The notes below the pieces were generated by a model that did not search any database, was not told the DNA's origin, and saw only the letters and a program-made list of their open reading frames with translations. Source: Scatophagus argus (lineage: Eukaryota > Chordata > Actinopteri > Scatophagidae). From it: a stretch of DNA of 64,000 nucleotides. The stretch covers positions 2,254,001 to 2,318,000 of the forward strand of contig NC_058499.1 of assembly GCF_020382885.2 (NCBI RefSeq). Reading direction: 5' to 3'. This document shows positions 43,766-64,000 of this stretch, one piece after another. Position numbers and translations under genes: made by a program. The first letter of the stretch is position 1. The number at the start of each line of letters is the position of its first letter.

Positions 43766-44095
43766 GGGGCAGCCGTGGCCTAGAGGCTGGAGAAGCGGCT
43801 TGTGATCGGAGGGTCACCGGTTCGATTCCCCCACCGGACGGGCAGGAAAAGTTTGGGTGTGGTGGAGTGATTAATGTGGAAAAATGCTCCCCCCCTCCAT
43901 TAGCCGGCTGATGTGCCCTTGAGCAAGGCACTTAACCTCCCAATATGCTCCCCGGGCGCTTGATGCTGCCCACTGCTCCTGTGTGTGTTTCACTGCATGT
44001 GTGTTCAACTAAGGATGCAGAAGACGAATTCAGTGTGTGTATGTAAAAATATATATACTGTCAATAAAGTTGATTCTTCTTCTTCTTCTAGTTGT
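43766..44095 (+). mobile_element. tRNA-derived SINE
   Basis: The 5' part reads like a decayed tRNA: an A-box-like TGGCCTAGAGGCTGG at 43777-43791 and a B box GGTTCGATTCC at 43819-43829. It is followed by a body with TGCCCTTGAGCAAGGCACTTAACC, widely seen in fish SINEs. The 3' end is ATAAAGTTGATTC with a TTC repeat tail. It does not fold as a full tRNA and is not a tRNA gene. Confidence 0.85.
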
Positions 44096-45082
44096 GGTTT
44101 AAAAATAGAAATAAAATGCTTGCTAAATATTTGGGGTGTAAGAAGATATCGATACACGTAATCTTACATGACGTCACACTGCGTCGGTTGTCAAAAACAC
44201 TTCATTTTTAATGGTTTGTGTTTGTGGTTCATTTTGTGTTGGGTTTAAACTTCTAGGTGTCAATGTTGTGATGCGCCTTCAGACATCTGATCCTCACACT
44301 CCAATGCGACTGCATCAACGCAGACAGGAAGTCGTAAGCACGTGTAGCAAGCGTAAACGCAAGGCGCTGCGGTGTATTGAACCGCATCGTGATTCAGCCC
44401 AGCTGAAGTTTCCTTCTGACTGTTGTAGGCTAACACGTGACCGTGGAACACAGCAGTTCATCACCTTATTGATTATATTATATTTACGTGTAATTTTGCC
44501 TTCACTTGTGATTTAATGGTGCAAAATATTGGTGATATTGAATTCAACCATGTTACCCGTTCAGGGCTGTAAGCACAGTCACAATCCCCTCCCCCGCAAC
44601 AACGCTCACACCCACCACCTAAAGAAGACATTTGTTTTTATCATTATTATTTTCACATTTTATTTTTCTAACTGAGCAGTTATATTTTCAGTAATGATGA
44701 CATGATGATGTGCACGTCAAAACCTCCGCCTTCCCAGGAATATAATCCCAGTAGAAAAATACTAAACCCCTCTGTTTAATTTTTAATCTCTTTTTTTGCC
44801 AGAAAAAAAGTCATATTTAAAAATAACATCATAAAATATCAGAACCGGTGTTTTAACCCCCCCCACATGATTGTATGTATGTAATTCCCAGAAACAGGGA
44901 CGTGAGCTTGTTGACCAGTAATTTCCCTCCATTTGTTCTTGTTCTTTGTGACCTCTGAAACGAGCTCATCTGTCTTCCCCCGACAGTCACAGAGTCCCCG
45001 TCAGGCCAGATCTGCACCTCGAGCCGACCACTGAGTCTGTGTTTTTTGGGAAGGCCTGTGTCGAGTCCCAGGGGAAGGAAAC

Positions 45083-61555
<16,473 letters not shown>

Positions 61556-62165
61556 AGCCTCACCCCCTGACCTGACCACTTCCTGTTACGATGGTCTGCT
61601 CGGACTGTGTTTGTTACGACAAGAGTTCTGGTTCTTCTGAGGGCCGAGGAACAAAAAACGTTTTAAAAACAGACTCGTCTGATTGGCTCTCGTCAGGAGC
61701 TCACCTGCTGCTCTTTAGAATCCAGGAAGCAGAAATGTTTCCAGGTGTGTTTGTGGTCGTGTACAGAGCGGCGACGGCAGGCTCACACAGACTGATGTTT
61801 CCCTCTTTATTTTAATAGACATGAACTCTGCAGTCGTTGTTTAGGAGAAGAGTGTTTGTGAGGTGATCGATCAATAATCAGATTCCGATCTGTAAATATT
61901 CCTGTTGATGTTCAGACGTAGTCGGAGCTCGTTTTGAAGTGCAGCCTCTCAGAGCTGATGTGAGCTGACGGTGATGAGTTCAGGTTAGTTTTGTGTCCAG
62001 GTTTAACTTTAAGGATCTGTGACTGAAATGTTTAGAGTCAGTTTTAATGGGGGTGGGCGGGTGTGGGGACTCTCCCAGAAACTTGTATCTGTAGACAGAA
62101 AAGTGTAAAGTAAATGTCCAACGTTGGATTTTATGGAAGTTATTAAAAGTTTTAAAAAAAATAAA
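61556..62165 (+). other. atp2b1 3' UTR
   Basis: Sequence from the stop codon to a candidate poly(A) signal AATAAA at 62160-62165, which follows a run of A. No earlier canonical AATAAA was found in this stretch. Later signals would give a longer UTR. Confidence 0.5.
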
Positions 62166-64000
62166 TATTTCCAGAGCAGGACGTTTGTGACGCAGCTTCT
62201 CGTCAGACAGAAGAAGAAGTGTTGGAGGGTAACTTTTCCCATGTTTTTGTGTCTAATGGGATTGAGGGGACCAACAGGTCTTGAAGCTGGTCCAGAACTG
62301 ATGGAAGCCACTGCAGGCAGCAGCTGTGAAACGGGCTGTGACGTGATCCTTCGGGGCAGTTCAGGAGGGTTTGTGTGGTTTACGATGATAGAAATGACTT
62401 TTCCTGCAGAAGGAGTCTGGAATCTTTGGCGAGCGTCTGCTTCCGGGAAAACAAAAAGGGATCTGATTCGTTAACAGAAAGCTCTAACTTTGTAGGGATC
62501 TTCTCCATAATGCTGCTGTCACCAGTGATCACAGTGTGATTGCTTTGCATCCCGATCGCAGCGTACTCACTCACTGTGGACCACTTTCAATTCTGTTTAC
62601 CAATTTGTCAGTTTGAGTCCAACTTAAAAAAATACCAAATATATTTTCACTATAGTTTCATCTGTAAGTAACACAATAACAAACTGATGTGACAGTCTTT
62701 CATTCAAAAGCGAAATTCTTGTCAGATGAGGGGGTCTGTTCAGGGGTCCCTGATGTGAACCTTTCAGGGATGAACAATCACAACACCAGCATAAAGATTA
62801 GACTGAATTAATAAAATAAATCAGGTCATTTGACTGACGTCATACATTCATAATGTTTTTGGACACATCTTAAGGCTTCACTAAACAGGATCGGGACCAA
62901 AAATCCTTGAAATATCAGCCCTGAAATAACAACCGAATTAAACAAATTTGAGAATTAAAGTTCTTAGTGACTCTCACAAACGTCTTTCAGTCAGTCTGTC
63001 CGTTAGTCAGTTAGTCTGTCTGTCTGTCAGTCTGTCAGTCAGCCTGTCTGTCTGTCTGTCTGTCAGTCTGTCAGTCAGTCAACTGTCTGTCTGTCTGTCA
63101 GTCAGTGTGTCTGTCTGTCTGTCAGTGAGTCTGTCTGTCTGTCAGTCTTTCTGTCTGTCAGTGAGTCTGTCTGTTGTGCATTTCTGAGTCTTGACCCCCC
63201 ATCTCTGACAAACAACATGGATTGAGGTGTGAGGTCACCCAACCAAGAAACTGTTCTATTGCAAACCAGCTGGATCAGTTTCAGGTGTAAGAAGAGGAAT
63301 GACACCCAGTTTGAGGTCGCACAAAAGACGCAGAGACTGTGTGGCCAGACTCCCCAGGTGGCCCAGGTGGCCCAGGTGGCCATTTCTCAAATGGGCCTCT
63401 GTCGACCCCTAGTGGTTTGTGTTAGTATTACAGGGAGTCCGTCATAGTTTTTGTATTAAGTATGTGTATGTGGCCTACTGAGCTTTTATTATTACATAGA
63501 TATAAATCAATTTATTTTGCTTATTAAAATGATCATTATTAGATTTCAAAAGGCGCAAAGCGTCTGAAATTGGTGTGGTGAGAGAAAACTTGAGCAACAC
63601 TTCATGCACAGCAGCTGTTGTACATCAGGAAATTTCCTGACAACTGGGCAAAGTTCATACACTGTTGAAATAAGAACGAAAGCTCCAAATATGAATGCCG
63701 TGGTGGGTTTTTTTGTTTGCTTTTTGGATTTTTTGTCAACTTCAGGCTTGTTTCTGTGTGAATGTGGCACAGAATGTTTTCTTAGCAAGTCTATTTTCTG
63801 TTAAACCTGTTTTATTTCTTTCTTTTTTTATTTTGTTTTCTTTATGTCCTTTTAAAGCAACAACAAAAAAGAACAGAATGAAGGAAAATTTAACCGACCA
63901 GTTTATAGAATATCAAACTTAAACTAAAGACCTTAAGAATACCCACACAATGCAACATTCCTGTTTTTGGAGTACTGAGATGTGGAATCACTGTTTATTT
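62166..64000. other. Right-hand flank downstream of atp2b1
   Basis: AT-rich non-coding DNA with a TCTG/TCAG tetranucleotide array at about 62985-63175 and three CCCAGGTGG units at 63353-63379. No gene, transposon terminus or RNA gene recognised up to the window end. Confidence 0.5.
62985..63175. repeat. Tetranucleotide array of TCTG and TCAG units
   Basis: About 190 bases of CTGT/CAGT-type units, mostly TCTG with interspersed TCAG, TTAG and TGAG. It lies downstream of atp2b1. Confidence 0.9.

Larger units (their letters stand above)
40780..45082. other. Intergenic region and 5' flank of the calcium-pump gene
   Basis: 4.3 kb between divergent genes. It contains a CA tract at 41365-41391, GT-rich stretches at about 41699-41780, a LINE 3' end at 42676-43206, a tRNA-derived SINE at 43766-44095 and unique DNA. 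An acceptor-like CCCCCGACAG ends at 44986, so the first coding exon of the pump probably begins there as untranslated sequence. Its true first exon must then lie further left, possibly near 42.0-42.5 kb where CpG content rises, but that is a guess. Confidence 0.5.

Noticed and set aside
43766-43840. Possible tRNA gene (B box GGTTCGATTCC)
   Set aside because: The acceptor and anticodon arms do not close and the body continues into a SINE with a TTC tail.

Overview
This window is vertebrate nuclear DNA, almost certainly from a teleost fish and probably a percomorph. It holds intron-rich genes with GT-AG splicing, abundant (CA)n microsatellites, Tc1-like transposons, LINE 3' ends of Rex1/L2 style, a tRNA-derived SINE and dispersed AT-rich repeats of the kind common in fish. 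Coding exons sit in short GC-rich islands. Exons were joined by hand from splice sites, reading phase and remembered family sequences. No alignment was run.

Layout. (1) 1-1374: a decayed Tc1-like transposon with a LINE 3' end inserted in it. (2) 1464-1979 (+): the last coding exon of an acidic protein whose body lies left of the window, possibly the tail of a cadherin-related protein. (3) 4601-12041 (-): complete gramd4, 18 coding exons, 579 residues. (4) 14250-16743 (+): a six-exon, 261-residue relative of cytosolic 5'-nucleotidase 1 that lacks the catalytic nucleophile. (5) 21795-30141 (+): dopamine D4-type receptor drd4, four exons, 385 residues. (6) 33344-40229 (-): transcription factor deaf1, 12 exons, 538 residues. 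(7) 45083-61555 (+): a plasma-membrane calcium ATPase closest to ATP2B1, 20 coding exons, 1254 residues. The rest is intron, UTR and repeat-rich intergenic DNA.

The genes do not form one pathway. drd4 next to deaf1 reproduces the DRD4-DEAF1 neighbourhood of human 11p15.5. gramd4 (22q13 in human) and atp2b1 (12q21) have been joined to it in this lineage. gramd4 and the nucleotidase relative are divergently transcribed from a shared GC-rich interval near 13.6-14.2 kb. drd4 and deaf1 are convergent.

I found no undescribed multi-gene system. The best leads are the nucleotidase-like pseudoenzyme, a cluster of eight TTCG half-sites upstream of deaf1 (the core recognised by DEAF1 itself), a GC-AG intron in deaf1, a 14-unit minisatellite in drd4 intron 1, a (CTG)10 tract just after the drd4 stop codon, and a 27-nt lysine-rich micro-exon in the calcium pump.
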